Source of the DNA: Hyphococcus sp.
GTDB lineage: Bacteria > Pseudomonadota > Alphaproteobacteria > Caulobacterales > Parvularculaceae
Assembly (NCBI GenBank): GCA_021776335.1
Contig: JAJFGB010000007.1
Span: forward strand, 310,001 to 374,000
Reading direction: 5' to 3'
Length of the DNA: 64,000 nucleotides
Of the stretch, positions 25,960 through 35,397 are shown piece by piece. A program made the position numbers and the translations under genes. Every line of letters begins with the position of its first letter. The stretch's first letter is position 1. The notes below the pieces were generated by a model. That model was not told where the DNA came from. It saw only the letters and a program-made list of their open reading frames with translations, and ran no database searches.

Positions 25960-26225
25960 TTTACGTTGTCCTTTCAATGCCTTGCGGGCGTTTCGCGGGC
26001 GGCACGAATGGGTTGCCGGACGGCGGTATCGCGACTCAGGCCGCGACCTCGCCCTGCCTCGCTAGCACGCCTTGAGCAGTGGGAGAAGCGAGGGGGTTTA
26101 CGCCTTCCCCACCAGCTTGGAAACCCCTTATTTGGGAGTGTTTTGACATCCATTGCGAAGGCGGCAAAGGCGTAATAAGTAGCCCCTGAACCGCTTGCCA
26201 GCGGACCAGTATGGAGACGCCCCAC

Positions 26226-26549
26226 ATGACCAGTTTTGACGACCGCGAAGACAAATATGAAAAAAAATTCGCCCATGACGCTACCTTGCGGTTTAAGGCG
26301 GAAGCGCGCCGTAACAAGCTGCTGGGTCTTTGGGCTGCGGGATTGATGGGCAAGGAAGGCGCGGCGGCAGACGCCTATGCCAAGGAAGTCATCAAAGCAG
26401 ACCTAGAAGAAGCAGGCGACGAAGACGTATTCCGGAAAGTCCGGGGCGATTTCGATGCTGCCGGCGTCGACCAGTCCGATCACCAGATTCGCCGGCAGAT
26501 GGAAGAATGCATGGCGACAGCGATGGCGCAGATCGCTGACGGCAAATAG
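26226..26549 (+). CDS. DUF1476 protein, F1-ATPase inhibitor (zeta subunit)
   Basis: DUF1476 proteins are the alphaproteobacterial zeta subunit, which binds F1-ATP synthase and blocks wasteful ATP hydrolysis. The 107-residue protein begins MTSFDDREDKYEKKFAHD and continues with RNKLLGLWAAGLMG, both strongly conserved in the family, and is mainly alpha-helical and acidic at its C-terminus. The ATG at 26226 gives the family N-terminus, so an upstream ATG at 26211 is rejected. It is next to purC, a pairing I believe is common in this class, though I cannot check it here. Confidence 0.93.
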   Translation: MTSFDDREDKYEKKFAHDATLRFKAEARRNKLLGLWAAGLMGKEGAAADAYAKEVIKADLEEAGDEDVFRKVRGDFDAAGVDQSDHQIRRQMEECMATAMAQIADGK

Positions 26550-26594
26550 CACGCAACACTGGCAGTGCGACATTCCAGCGAACGAGAATAGCCG

Positions 26595-27218
26595 ATGATC
26601 GACGGGTCCTTGTTTGTTTTATTCCTCGCGGGCGCTCTTGCGTTGAATGTGACGCCCGGTCCTGACGTGGCGTTTACGCTCGCCACATCGGCGCGCAGCG
26701 GGGCCAGGGCAGGCTTTGCGGCGGCGGCGGGAATTGGCGCGGGCTCGCTTGTCTGGTCTGCGTTAGCGGCGGGTGGTCTTGCTGCGCTTTTGTCCACCTC
26801 AGAGCATGCGTTGACGGTGATCCGTATCGCCGGTGGGCTTTACCTTATTTATCTCGCGATGCGCGCACTTACGAAACTGGACGCGCCCGTTGATGGCAAG
26901 GGCGCTGCCGGCGCCATGGCGGCATTTCGATCAGGTATGGCGACAAATCTTTTGAACCCAAAAGTTGGTATATTCTTTCTCGCTTTTTTGCCGGCCTTTG
27001 TGAGTGCGGAGATCGGTGCGGTTTGGCTGCAAACTTTGATGTTGGGCGCGATCTTTTCATTCACTGGGTTTTGTGTGCTGGCCGTTGTTGCGCTTGCTGC
27101 TGGGACATTGCGTGAGAGGCTTGCGCGCTCGCGGCGCATGCGCATCGCGCTTAACACCGTCGCCGCGACGGCGTTTGGCGCGCTTGGTTTGCGACTTCTT
27201 CTTGGCAGCGAGCATTAA
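26595..27218 (+). CDS. LysE/RhtB family amino-acid exporter
   Basis: The 207-residue inner-membrane protein has about six hydrophobic helices and the family signature LNVTPGPDVAFTLATSARSG (partly quoted), then FRSGMATNLLNPKVGIFFLAFLP (key NPK). LysE/RhtB members export amino acids such as homoserine, threonine or lysine, or related compounds. It follows the zeta-subunit gene by 45 nt on the same strand and has its own start context. The exported substrate cannot be told from sequence. Confidence 0.9.
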   Translation: MIDGSLFVLFLAGALALNVTPGPDVAFTLATSARSGARAGFAAAAGIGAGSLVWSALAAGGLAALLSTSEHALTVIRIAGGLYLIYLAMRALTKLDAPVDGKGAAGAMAAFRSGMATNLLNPKVGIFFLAFLPAFVSAEIGAVWLQTLMLGAIFSFTGFCVLAVVALAAGTLRERLARSRRMRIALNTVAATAFGALGLRLLLGSEH

Positions 27219-27305
27219 TTTTGGGCCCGCTGATAGACTGAATAAGCTCTGTGCGAGTTGACGCTCTTCAATGATAACCGTTGTCCCGTGCGGACAGCGT
27301 CCGGT

Positions 27306-29741
27306 CTATTCCTTACGTTTGAGATAACCAACAGCAAAGATTGTAAGCAGGATAGAGATGAACCAACCGACAACCGAGGTGGTTAGGAGAAGCCCGAATG
27401 CAACGCCATTCGAAAACAACCAATTTAGACCGTATCGGGCGCTGGTCGCCGATTTAGACGCGATACCGCCAAGGTTTTCCAGGCGGTTTAAAAAATGGTT
27501 CAACCATGGTGTCGCGCTGACAACATCGAAAATAACAGGTTTATCGGTGGTGGCCGAGTCTTCGTCACTGTCCTTTGCGTCGGCGAGCGGAAGTATCGTG
27601 CATGTAGCGCCATATCTCTTTGGAAATTGGCAGTCGGCAGGCAAACAGGTGGCGAATTTGGCGCCGCCCTTAAAGGCTGCATAGGCGTCTGCAATCAATT
27701 GACCGTTACAGGGTTCCCATTCGCCGCGCCCCGGAATCGGCGGCGAAGGCAACATTCGGCCCAAGCCGTAATAAGTAGGTCTAAGTGGCGAATACGCCAA
27801 AGGCAGCTCTCCCGACTGCAGGTATCTATCATCCGTCAGTATTCGGCTGTTGGTCGGCCGCATCAGGTTTGCATTGGCGGCCACATGAGCTGAAAAGACA
27901 GCGATGATTGCGAAAATGGTCGCGGGTATTGTTAAGCGCCACATCTGATGACCGTGCCCGCATGTTTTTACCAATATTCCGCGGACAAATTTTTCAAACC
28001 CACCAGCGTTCTTATTAAAACGATTAACCGCCAATGCCTCTCGATTCAGCATGATATGGTGCGCCACATTATCGAACCCCATTTCAGCGAGCACTTTGGC
28101 GCACTGAATCCATGGTTGTGGTTGGAATTCCGATGCATTCCAGCGTTGGGGCTGTTGCAATAACCACTTGCGTCGAGCCTTCTTGGAGAGATCCATATTG
28201 CCCGGACTATCTTTTTCATTCTTCCGCCCTTGAACGCTGCCGTCTCGAAGCGCGAAGGCTTCGTACTCAAATCCTACGAGTAAAAATATCAGCTCTTTAG
28301 GCCAAGGAGTGACGTCGAAGTCATCGCGATAAACGCGGCAGCGCGTTTCACGAAGATCGATAGAGCCGTCACAGCTTTCGTGAAGGCTTTTCAATACAAT
28401 CATTCTCTTGATGTTGGCGTTTCGAAGATCAATCAACCGCGCTTTGCGTGATTTTTCTTTTGCATAGCCGCAAAGTTTTGCGCCCTCCAATCTAAAATCT
28501 CCGCCGATTACAGCGCCGCGGAAATCCACTTCGCCCATGATCTGAATCTGTCCGTCATCTCTGCCAAGAGAATCCCCATTGGGTTTATGGGCCAGATCGG
28601 CCCTGACAATGTCGATACGTTCCAGAAAAACAGATCCGTCAATTTCCGCATTCGGAAATATCAGAGATTTCTGCCGTAAATTGTCAAAATGGCTGAGGTC
28701 CGCGATTTTGGCGATTCTATCTCCATTGCGTGCAAAAATCCTGGCGCCTCGAAGGCGTAAATCGCCGCCAATTTTTGCGTCTGGAAAGTAACAGGGGCCG
28801 TATATCTCTGTTGGGTGATAGATATTTTCGTCGTCAATATATCCAGAGAGCTCCAACTGCGACCTGATCCGCACAGACCGGGCAAGAATGGCGTATTTGT
28901 TTCTTTTTGCATCGATGCACACGCCAGCGAAATCGATTTCGGTCGCTTTGCATGCGATGATGTCGACAGAGCCATAGATTTTTGCACCATGCCGAATCAT
29001 CAGCGTATCAAGTGTCGCGCCGTTAAAGCTGATGGCGGAGTCCTTGTCCGACTTGACCGGACCAATCGTTGCGCCGGCAAATACAGCATTGCCCATTATT
29101 GTCGACTGACCGCACTGGATGAATCCGGCTCGGATGTCGCGGAAATTTAACAGGCCATTGATTCGAGACCCGTTTAAGCGAACACCGCGTAAAGACTCTG
29201 CTGCATTACTCGCCAATGGATTTGCAGTGGACTGATCATCAAGTCTTTTCGAAAAAACGGATTCTTCGAAAGACACCTTGCCGAGTTTGGCGTAAGAGAG
29301 GTTTACATCGGAGTCGAACTTGCAGTGAATGAAATTCAACGGTCGTTCAAATACGAGGCCGTCGAGCTCCAGCTCACCAAGAATAGTGGCGTCTTTTAAT
29401 GTTACGCCGCGACGAGTGATTTCAATTGGGGGAGGGGTGCCAGCGGCGGCTTCATTTGTGCGCTCGCTGTCATCTTCGCAGGATTCCAGACACCGTGCGA
29501 GTACTTTTGCTTTTACGATGTTGGTTTCGTCTTCACTCACCCCATTCTCTGAAAGAAATTCAGAAACAATCTCATATTGATCAGGCGCCTGGCGGTGGAG
29601 TGCGGCGAATGTAGCGGGTAGATTGGAACTGCGAGTCGCTATTTTGATCAAAAAACTTTCATGAAACGCTGGAGACCAAGCCCGCCCGTTTTCGATCGCC
29701 TCTTTGAGCGAACGAAATAATAATTCATTGAGTAAATGCAT
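27306..29741 (-). CDS. Large membrane protein with pentapeptide/beta-helix-like domain, unknown function
   Basis: The protein (811 residues from ATG 29741; a GTG at 29750 is also possible) has four parts. Residues 1-100 are helical. About 105-500 form a repetitive beta-solenoid with strands such as LKDATILGELELDGLVF, LRGVRLNGSRINGLLNF and GDFRLEGAKLCG, similar to pentapeptide-repeat folds. About 540-600 hold a conserved helical block (FQPQPWIQCAKVLAEMGFDNVAHHIML) also found in large membrane proteins sometimes labelled membrane-associated oxidoreductase. Two hydrophobic helices lie near 620-645 and at the C-terminus. No catalytic motif is visible. Base composition looks more AT-rich than its neighbours. 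It is a stand-alone gene, possibly acquired. Confidence 0.8.
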   Translation of the reverse strand: MHLLNELLFRSLKEAIENGRAWSPAFHESFLIKIATRSSNLPATFAALHRQAPDQYEIVSEFLSENGVSEDETNIVKAKVLARCLESCEDDSERTNEAAAGTPPPIEITRRGVTLKDATILGELELDGLVFERPLNFIHCKFDSDVNLSYAKLGKVSFEESVFSKRLDDQSTANPLASNAAESLRGVRLNGSRINGLLNFRDIRAGFIQCGQSTIMGNAVFAGATIGPVKSDKDSAISFNGATLDTLMIRHGAKIYGSVDIIACKATEIDFAGVCIDAKRNKYAILARSVRIRSQLELSGYIDDENIYHPTEIYGPCYFPDAKIGGDLRLRGARIFARNGDRIAKIADLSHFDNLRQKSLIFPNAEIDGSVFLERIDIVRADLAHKPNGDSLGRDDGQIQIMGEVDFRGAVIGGDFRLEGAKLCGYAKEKSRKARLIDLRNANIKRMIVLKSLHESCDGSIDLRETRCRVYRDDFDVTPWPKELIFLLVGFEYEAFALRDGSVQGRKNEKDSPGNMDLSKKARRKWLLQQPQRWNASEFQPQPWIQCAKVLAEMGFDNVAHHIMLNREALAVNRFNKNAGGFEKFVRGILVKTCGHGHQMWRLTIPATIFAIIAVFSAHVAANANLMRPTNSRILTDDRYLQSGELPLAYSPLRPTYYGLGRMLPSPPIPGRGEWEPCNGQLIADAYAAFKGGAKFATCLPADCQFPKRYGATCTILPLADAKDSDEDSATTDKPVIFDVVSATPWLNHFLNRLENLGGIASKSATSARYGLNWLFSNGVAFGLLLTTSVVGWFISILLTIFAVGYLKRKE

Positions 29742-29970
29742 TGGCCCCACCTAATGTATTTATTCTGGATTATCTCGGCGGAAGACAAGTAAAAATATGG
29801 CTTTATGTCAAGTGTTCCTTCTCGTATGAGATTTTATATGTCGTCTGTATTGACGCCGTGTATTGCGATAGCGGCAAATCGCAGCGTATGGATTTGTATG
29901 TCACTGCTTAAGGCGCTGGCCGGGACTCCACCTCTGTGGCAATGATTTGCCTGAAATTCAGGAGGCGGCT

Positions 29971-30741
29971 TTGGGACGCGTACACGAAAAAAAAGTATTG
30001 ATTACTGGCGGTGCACAAGGATTGGGCGCGTGCTTCGGGAAAATGCTGGTCGCTGAAGGTGCGCAGGTGGCGCTCTCCGACATTAATCTTGAAGGTGCGG
30101 AAGCAACAGCGGCTGAAATCAACGAAAGCCATCCCGGCGCGGCGGTAGCGATCAAACATGACGTCACCAGCAAAGCCGATTGGGAAAACGCGCTCGCCGT
30201 CGCCGCTGACCATATGGGCGGCATCAGCGTGCTGATCAATAATGCGGGCATTGGCACATGGGGCAATATTGAAACGGAGACTTATGAGAATTGGCGGCGC
30301 ACGCAGGAAATCGATGTTGACTCTATCTTTATCGGCACCCAGCTGGCCATGCCTTATTTGAAAGAATCGCAGCCGGCCTCGATCATTAACATTTCCTCAG
30401 TGGCCGGCATGGTCGCCGATAGTATGATGCTCTCATATAATGTTGCGAAATCGGGCGTCTGGATGATGTCAAAATCCATTGCGCTGCATTGCGCCAAATC
30501 CGGCTACGATATCCGGTCCAATTCCGTGCATCCGGTCTTTACCCGCACGCCGATTGTCGATCCCTTGATCCAGCTTGGCGGCGGTGGCGAAGAGGGCGAG
30601 CAAAAGCTGGTGCGCCAGATCCCGCTGCGTCGCCTCGGCGAGCCGGAAGATGTGGGATATTGCGTGCTTTATTTGGCGTCGGACGAATCACGCTTTGTAA
30701 CCGCTGCAGAGTTCAAGATCGATGGCGGCATCACGGCATAA
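29971..30741 (+). CDS. SDR family NAD(P)-dependent dehydrogenase
   Basis: The 256-residue classical SDR has TGGAQGLG at the N-terminus, NNAG, ISSVAG with the catalytic Ser, and YNVAK (YxxxK). It ends RFVTAAEFKIDGGITA, typical of 3-ketoacyl reductase or cyclohexanol and steroid dehydrogenase-like enzymes. An Asp after the second strand (LSDINLEGA) favours NAD. The start is the TTG at 29971, because AGGAGG stands 5 nt before it; the earlier TTG at 29947 has no such site. It stands alone, so the substrate remains open. Confidence 0.9.
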   Translation: MGRVHEKKVLITGGAQGLGACFGKMLVAEGAQVALSDINLEGAEATAAEINESHPGAAVAIKHDVTSKADWENALAVAADHMGGISVLINNAGIGTWGNIETETYENWRRTQEIDVDSIFIGTQLAMPYLKESQPASIINISSVAGMVADSMMLSYNVAKSGVWMMSKSIALHCAKSGYDIRSNSVHPVFTRTPIVDPLIQLGGGGEEGEQKLVRQIPLRRLGEPEDVGYCVLYLASDESRFVTAAEFKIDGGITA

Positions 30742-30880
30742 TAGCGCGCGTCGCTGAGCTCGCCAAAGATTGCAGCGCCATCGCGAACTCCCTATAAGCG
30801 CATGAGCAACCCATGCGGCAATCGAGTACTCACACATGTTTGTGAGATGATTGCGCGCTCAGATGAATGAAGGAGACGGC

Positions 30881-31444
30881 ATGTCCGGTTTTTTGATTTT
30901 CCTTGGCTTGATTGTTCTGCTCGCGATTTTCGTGATCACGATCTACAACCGTATTGTCGCATTGAGCCAGCGGACTGAACAGGCTTTCGCCGATGTCGAT
31001 GTTCAATTGAAACAGCGCCACGATCTGATCCCGAATCTCGTCGAAACGGTCAAGGGCTATGCCAGTCACGAGAGGGAAACGCTGGAAGCTGTCATCAGCG
31101 CACGCAATAGTGCACAAGCAGCGCACGGGCCAGCGGCGCAGGGCGCTGCTGAAGGCGTTCTCGGCGCCGCGCTCGGCAAGTTGTTCGCGCTTGCTGAGGC
31201 CTATCCGGACCTTAAAGCCAACACCAATTTTCTTGAATTGCAGCGCGAGCTTTCAGATGTTGAAAATAAACTCGCAGCGGCGCGGCGCTTCTTTAACAAT
31301 GCGGTTCAGGAATTCAACACAGCGATCCAGCAGATTCCGGGCAATATGGTGGCACCGCTTGGCAATTTCAGCGCGAAGGAATATTTCGAAGTGCCGGAGG
31401 CAAGCAGGGCGACGATTGAAGCTGCGCCGGACGTAAAGTTCTAG
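30881..31444 (+). CDS. lemA: LemA family protein
   Basis: LemA proteins are membrane-anchored helical-bundle proteins with an N-terminal transmembrane helix. This 187-residue member has the helix (FLIFLGLIVLLAIFVITIY) and the family hallmark RTEQAFADVDVQLKQRHDLIPNLVETVKGY (partly quoted). AAGGAG precedes the ATG at 30881. LemA is often adjacent to an M48 or HtpX-like protease, and here that gene is three positions downstream in the same run. The role in bacteria is poorly known; membrane-protease partnering is an inference from that linkage. Confidence 0.93.
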   Translation: MSGFLIFLGLIVLLAIFVITIYNRIVALSQRTEQAFADVDVQLKQRHDLIPNLVETVKGYASHERETLEAVISARNSAQAAHGPAAQGAAEGVLGAALGKLFALAEAYPDLKANTNFLELQRELSDVENKLAAARRFFNNAVQEFNTAIQQIPGNMVAPLGNFSAKEYFEVPEASRATIEAAPDVKF

Positions 31445-31449
31445 CGCAG

Positions 31450-32067
31450 ATGAGTAAAGCGGCCGCGACGCATCCGCCGATACGCGACGCGCGGCTGGAA
31501 GACGCGAGAATGGTTGCAGATATTCTGGCAGAAGCGTTTGCGGATGATCCCGTGATGAACTGGATGTTTGGCAGCGCACGCCCGTTTCGCACAATCTTTT
31601 TTGAACTGGCGCGCGGCCTCTATTTGAAATCGGGTTTCGGTCACATTGCAGACGATGGCGGCGCGACATTGTGGTTGCCAGCCGGGCAGAAAGTGATGCT
31701 TCCTCTCACCAACGAGCTGCGCATTCTCGGCGCGGCACTGCCTTCTGGCGGTGCGCGCGCAATCAGCCGTGCGAAGAGGGCCGGTGACATAATGGAAGCA
31801 AGCCATCCATCCCGGCCCCATTATTATCTCTTTGCGGTCGGCGTGCGCAGCGCCATGAAGGGTAAGGGTATTGGCGGCGGGCTGATCCGCGAAGGATTGA
31901 AGCGCGCCAATGAGGCCGGCGCACCGGCCTATCTGGAAAATTCCAACCCGATGAATACGCCGCTTTATGAAAGGCTTGGCTTTCAGACGACGGCGCCGCT
32001 CAATCTGCCGGCGGGCGCGCCGCCACTTCTCGGCATGATGTCCGAATCGATTGGAACGACGCCATGA
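31450..32067 (+). CDS. GNAT N-acetyltransferase
   Basis: The 205-residue protein has an N-terminal RDARLEDARMVADILAEAF segment, and the acetyl-CoA loop appears around GVRSAMKGKGIGGGLIREGL followed by AYLENSNPMNTPLYERLGF, typical of the GNAT fold. It lies 5 nt after lemA and overlaps the racemase gene by 4 nt, so it belongs to the lemA-M48 operon. Its acceptor is unknown. Confidence 0.88.
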   Translation: MSKAAATHPPIRDARLEDARMVADILAEAFADDPVMNWMFGSARPFRTIFFELARGLYLKSGFGHIADDGGATLWLPAGQKVMLPLTNELRILGAALPSGGARAISRAKRAGDIMEASHPSRPHYYLFAVGVRSAMKGKGIGGGLIREGLKRANEAGAPAYLENSNPMNTPLYERLGFQTTAPLNLPAGAPPLLGMMSESIGTTP

Positions 32068-32762
32068 AACTCATCGGCCTCATCGGCGGTGTCAGTCCTG
32101 AATCAACGGTGATCTATTACCGGCTCTTGAATGAGGCGGCGCAGGCACGTCTCGGCGGCGAGCATTCGGCGAACATCCTCCTCTATGCGCTCAATTATGG
32201 CGTCATGATCAAGCACTATGACGATCGCAACTGGCCGCGATTTATCGATGAAGTTGTGAAAGGCGGCAAACACCTTGCTGTGGCGGGTGTTGATGCGCTG
32301 GTTATTTGTTCGAACACCACTCACGTGGCGGCGGACGCCGTCGCAGAGGCAACAGGTCTGCCGGTGATCCACTTGCTTGACTGTCTTGCTGAGGCAATGG
32401 ACGGAGCGGGTGTGAAAAAACCGCTGCTTCTGGGGACACCAGTTGTCATGGGCGAGGCGCATTACAAAACAGAACTCGCCAAACGCCATGATGGCGATAT
32501 TGTTGTTCCCGATGAACCAGAACAGGCCATCATAGGGCAGATCATTCTGGATGAACTGGTGCGCGGCGAGGTCTTCGATGCCTCCCGCAATAAACTGCTT
32601 GCGATTATCGACCGTCACGCCGCTGCGGGCGTTGATGGCATTATTCTTGGCTGCACGGAACTCTGCATGATCCTGTCACAGGCTCATTCAAAACTGCCAG
32701 TGTTCGATACGACCGGTCTTCATGCGGCGGCGGCAAGCAATTTTGCGTTTGAGGGGAAGTGA
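32064..32762 (+). CDS. Aspartate/glutamate racemase family protein
   Basis: The 232-residue cofactor-independent racemase-like protein has the two catalytic cysteines in context: VICSNTTHVAAD and ILGCTELCM. The N-terminus (MKLIGLIGGVSPESTVIYY) matches the aspartate racemase branch (YgeA-like), which may have broad amino-acid specificity. It overlaps the GNAT gene upstream (ATGA) and the M48 gene downstream (GTGATG region, 4 nt), so it is embedded in the operon. D-amino-acid production or turnover linked to the envelope is a guess from context. Confidence 0.92.
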   Translation: MKLIGLIGGVSPESTVIYYRLLNEAAQARLGGEHSANILLYALNYGVMIKHYDDRNWPRFIDEVVKGGKHLAVAGVDALVICSNTTHVAADAVAEATGLPVIHLLDCLAEAMDGAGVKKPLLLGTPVVMGEAHYKTELAKRHDGDIVVPDEPEQAIIGQIILDELVRGEVFDASRNKLLAIIDRHAAAGVDGIILGCTELCMILSQAHSKLPVFDTTGLHAAAASNFAFEGK

Positions 32763-33727
32763 TGGGCGCCTTCGGCCTGCAGACCCATATCTGGAACAAT
32801 AATTTGAAGTCCGTGATGCTGCTCGCGGGATTTCCGGTGCTGTTGCTGCTTTTAATGTATGGGCTGTCGGTCGGCTATGTGGGATTGACCCAAAACATCA
32901 ATGGCGTCGGCGATGGGCTTGTCCTGGCGTTCGACCATCTGGGCAGGATATGGCCGTTTGCTTTTCTCGGCGCCGGCGTGTGGTTCGCGATCGCCTGGTT
33001 TTCCTATCAGGCGATGATCGAAGGCGCCGTCGGCGCACGCGGCCTGTCGCGCAAGGAAGCGCCGGCGCTTTATAATCTCCTTGAAAATCTTTGCGTGTCG
33101 CGCGGCCTGACGATGCCGAAACTCAACATCATTGAATCCCCGGCGCTCAACGCCTTCGCCAGCGGGCTGACAGAGAAAAGCTATAAGGTGACGGTAACGC
33201 GCGGCTTGATTGAGACCCTCGATAAGGACGAACTTGAGGCGGTGCTTGCCCATGAGCTGACACATATTATGAACCGTGATGTGCGCTTGTTGATCATCGC
33301 GGTCATATTTGTCGGCATTTTTTCGTTCTTTGGGGAGCTTTTGTTCCGCAATATGTTTCACGCCGGCATCCGCGTTGGCGGGCACACGCGCTCGCGCAGC
33401 GGCGACAGTCGCGGCGGCGGTGTTTTAATCCTGATTGCTGTGGCGTTGATCGTCATTGCCTATCTGTTAGCGCTGGTGATCAGGTTCTCGCTATCGCGCA
33501 GGCGCGAATTCCTCGCTGACGCTGGCGCTGTTGAACTGACGCGCAGCCCGGATGCGATGATCTCGGCCTTGAAGAAAATATCCGGTCATAGCGATATTGA
33601 CGCCCCCAACGACATCCAGCAGATGATGATTGAAAATACACACCCTTTCGCGGGGGTATTTGCTACACATCCGAAAATAGACAAGCGCATTGAGGCGCTG
33701 GTGGAGTTTGGCGGCGGTAAGGAGTAA
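32759..33727 (+). CDS. M48 family membrane metalloprotease (HtpX-like)
   Basis: The 322-residue protein has two N-terminal hydrophobic helices, the zinc motif HELTH in AVLAHELTHIMNRD, further helices around residues 180-245, and the third-ligand Glu in RRREFLADAGAVELT. This is the M48 arrangement of HtpX, which cuts misfolded membrane proteins on the cytosolic side. It closes the lemA-GNAT-racemase-M48 run. A Gly/Arg/Ser-rich loop (GGHTRSRSGDSRGGG) interrupts the membrane part. Confidence 0.93.
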   Translation: MMGAFGLQTHIWNNNLKSVMLLAGFPVLLLLLMYGLSVGYVGLTQNINGVGDGLVLAFDHLGRIWPFAFLGAGVWFAIAWFSYQAMIEGAVGARGLSRKEAPALYNLLENLCVSRGLTMPKLNIIESPALNAFASGLTEKSYKVTVTRGLIETLDKDELEAVLAHELTHIMNRDVRLLIIAVIFVGIFSFFGELLFRNMFHAGIRVGGHTRSRSGDSRGGGVLILIAVALIVIAYLLALVIRFSLSRRREFLADAGAVELTRSPDAMISALKKISGHSDIDAPNDIQQMMIENTHPFAGVFATHPKIDKRIEALVEFGGGKE

Positions 33728-33761
33728 CCTCGGCCCGCCATAACAAGCAGCATGGGGGTAT

Positions 33762-34814
33762 GTGATGAACAATCGGTTGCGCAGAGCAGGTCTTTGTTGT
33801 CTGGCGTTGGGCATATCGGCCTGTACGTCGACACCACAAAATACCAACAATCAAATTGACGATCAGAGCGCGCCTAACAGCTTCAGCTTCGCGGTTGTTG
33901 GTGACATACCCTATAATGATGATCAGAAAAAAACATTATACAATGAGATCACGCCTGAGCTGAAAAAATTTCCTTTTGTTGTGCATGTGGGTGACACGAA
34001 AGCCGGCGGTGGCGCGCCATGCACCGATGCCCTTGATGAAGAACATCTCAATTGGATGAAGTCCGTCGGGGTTCCAGTATTTTATACGCCCGGCGATAAT
34101 GAGTGGACCGATTGCGATCGCCCGTCGAATGCGCCTGTGACGCGCGAATTGTTGCGCCTCGATAAACTCCGCGCAAAGTTTTTTAGCCCCGCGACGATAA
34201 CGGCGCCGGCTTCATGGCAAGCTGTATGGCAGGCTGGCATGCCGGAAAACGCCAGCTGGATTTATGAAAATGTGCGCTTTGCGACGCTGCATATGGTGGG
34301 GAGCAATAATGGTCGGGCGGGTCTGGAGGCTTGCACGAGCGCAAATTCCGATGATTGCGATACACCCGCTGCAATCGCAGCAGCCGTTGCCATGCGCGAT
34401 CGCCACAATGTTGCCTGGGTCGCGTCAGTTTTTGCCAAAGCGCGGACCGAAGGCGCTGGCGCGATGGTAATCGCGACGCAAGCGGATGTGACGGATGTTG
34501 ATGATGGCGGCGTGGATTGTTCTGCGTTGGGCCAGATTGATTGCGATGGTTTTAAGGAAATTCGTCAATTGATCGCCAGTGAAGCAGCAACATTTGGAAA
34601 GCCGGTCCTTTTCGTTCATGGCGACACGTCACCCTATTGCTGGGACAGAAATTTCGGCGGCGCTGAGGCGCAGAATTTGTGGCGGCTCAACGGGGCGGGT
34701 GATTACAAAGTGATCGACGCCGTGAACGTAGTGGTGTCACCGGGCGGGCAGGTTCCATTTAAAGCCGAAGGGGTGGTTTCTCAGCAAAAGCCTGATGAGA
34801 ACGGATGCCGATAA
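33762..34814 (+). CDS. Calcineurin-like phosphoesterase lipoprotein
   Basis: The 350-residue protein starts with a lipoprotein signal (lipobox ISAC, about residue 21) and shows the metallophosphoesterase blocks FAVVGDIPYNDD, VVHVGDTKAG and FYTPGDNEWTD, then LHMVGSNN and FVHGDT, in the expected order. The final motifs are less canonical. It should act in the periplasm or at the outer membrane. Six cysteines may form disulfides. The substrate is unknown. It follows the M48 gene by 34 nt but has its own start signals. Confidence 0.8.
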   Translation: MMNNRLRRAGLCCLALGISACTSTPQNTNNQIDDQSAPNSFSFAVVGDIPYNDDQKKTLYNEITPELKKFPFVVHVGDTKAGGGAPCTDALDEEHLNWMKSVGVPVFYTPGDNEWTDCDRPSNAPVTRELLRLDKLRAKFFSPATITAPASWQAVWQAGMPENASWIYENVRFATLHMVGSNNGRAGLEACTSANSDDCDTPAAIAAAVAMRDRHNVAWVASVFAKARTEGAGAMVIATQADVTDVDDGGVDCSALGQIDCDGFKEIRQLIASEAATFGKPVLFVHGDTSPYCWDRNFGGAEAQNLWRLNGAGDYKVIDAVNVVVSPGGQVPFKAEGVVSQQKPDENGCR

Positions 34815-34875
34815 AGCTGCGGATTGCGATGAAGGGATTCGTGTTGCAGTGCTGGTGGGGGCTTTCTTTGTGCGC

Positions 34876-35337
34876 CTAGGTCTTTATTAGACAAGGCACA
34901 ATTTCGTCCCCTTTTGGAAAATAGCTCGAGTCACGACCCTCTTCGAACGGTAGCGCCGCAGACCAGCCGCTCGGTAATGGAATGAGGAAGTACCATCCAA
35001 GCATGGCTACGCCATCTGATGTCTTCACAGGCTCCAAACTATTTACTGTCATTCCCGGAGAAATACCGTCTGGCGAAGTGAAGTTTGAATCACAGACCAA
35101 TATCTGTGAAACCTTGTTGTCACTGCCGACTGCAATGGTTACGTGAACGCCGTCAATAAAATAGTCTGCAGCCGGGTCAAGTTGCGCAGGGCTCACCATC
35201 AAGAGAAAGTGATCCGCTCTCTCCCTGATTTGTTTCCAACCAGTGTCGCCGGTATTTGGAATTGATGTCGGCTGCCCATCGAAGCAACCGACCACAAAGA
35301 TCGAAGCAGCCAAAGTCGCTATTGCTCTTTTGTTCAA
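34876..35337 (-). CDS. Small lipoprotein of unknown function
   Basis: The 153-residue frame encodes a clear lipoprotein signal (ATLAASIFVVGCFDG), followed by a soluble, beta-rich domain with DYFIDGVHVTIAVGSDNKVSQILVCD. I recognise no family. The only in-frame start is a TTG at 35337 with no good ribosome-binding site, which lowers confidence, but the lipobox and the absence of a competing frame support a real gene. It lies between a convergent phosphoesterase gene and the TRAP operon. Confidence 0.6.
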   Translation of the reverse strand: MNKRAIATLAASIFVVGCFDGQPTSIPNTGDTGWKQIRERADHFLLMVSPAQLDPAADYFIDGVHVTIAVGSDNKVSQILVCDSNFTSPDGISPGMTVNSLEPVKTSDGVAMLGWYFLIPLPSGWSAALPFEEGRDSSYFPKGDEIVPCLIKT

Positions 35338-35397
35338 GATTTTGATCGCCCCAGGATAAAAAACTGCTGTGCGCTAACAAATATGTCGCCACTACTT

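Noticed and set aside
27280-27298. Hairpin GTTGTCC-CGTGC-GGACAGC between convergent genes as a terminator
   Set aside because: The stem is only seven pairs with a G-T pair and no T-run follows on either strand.
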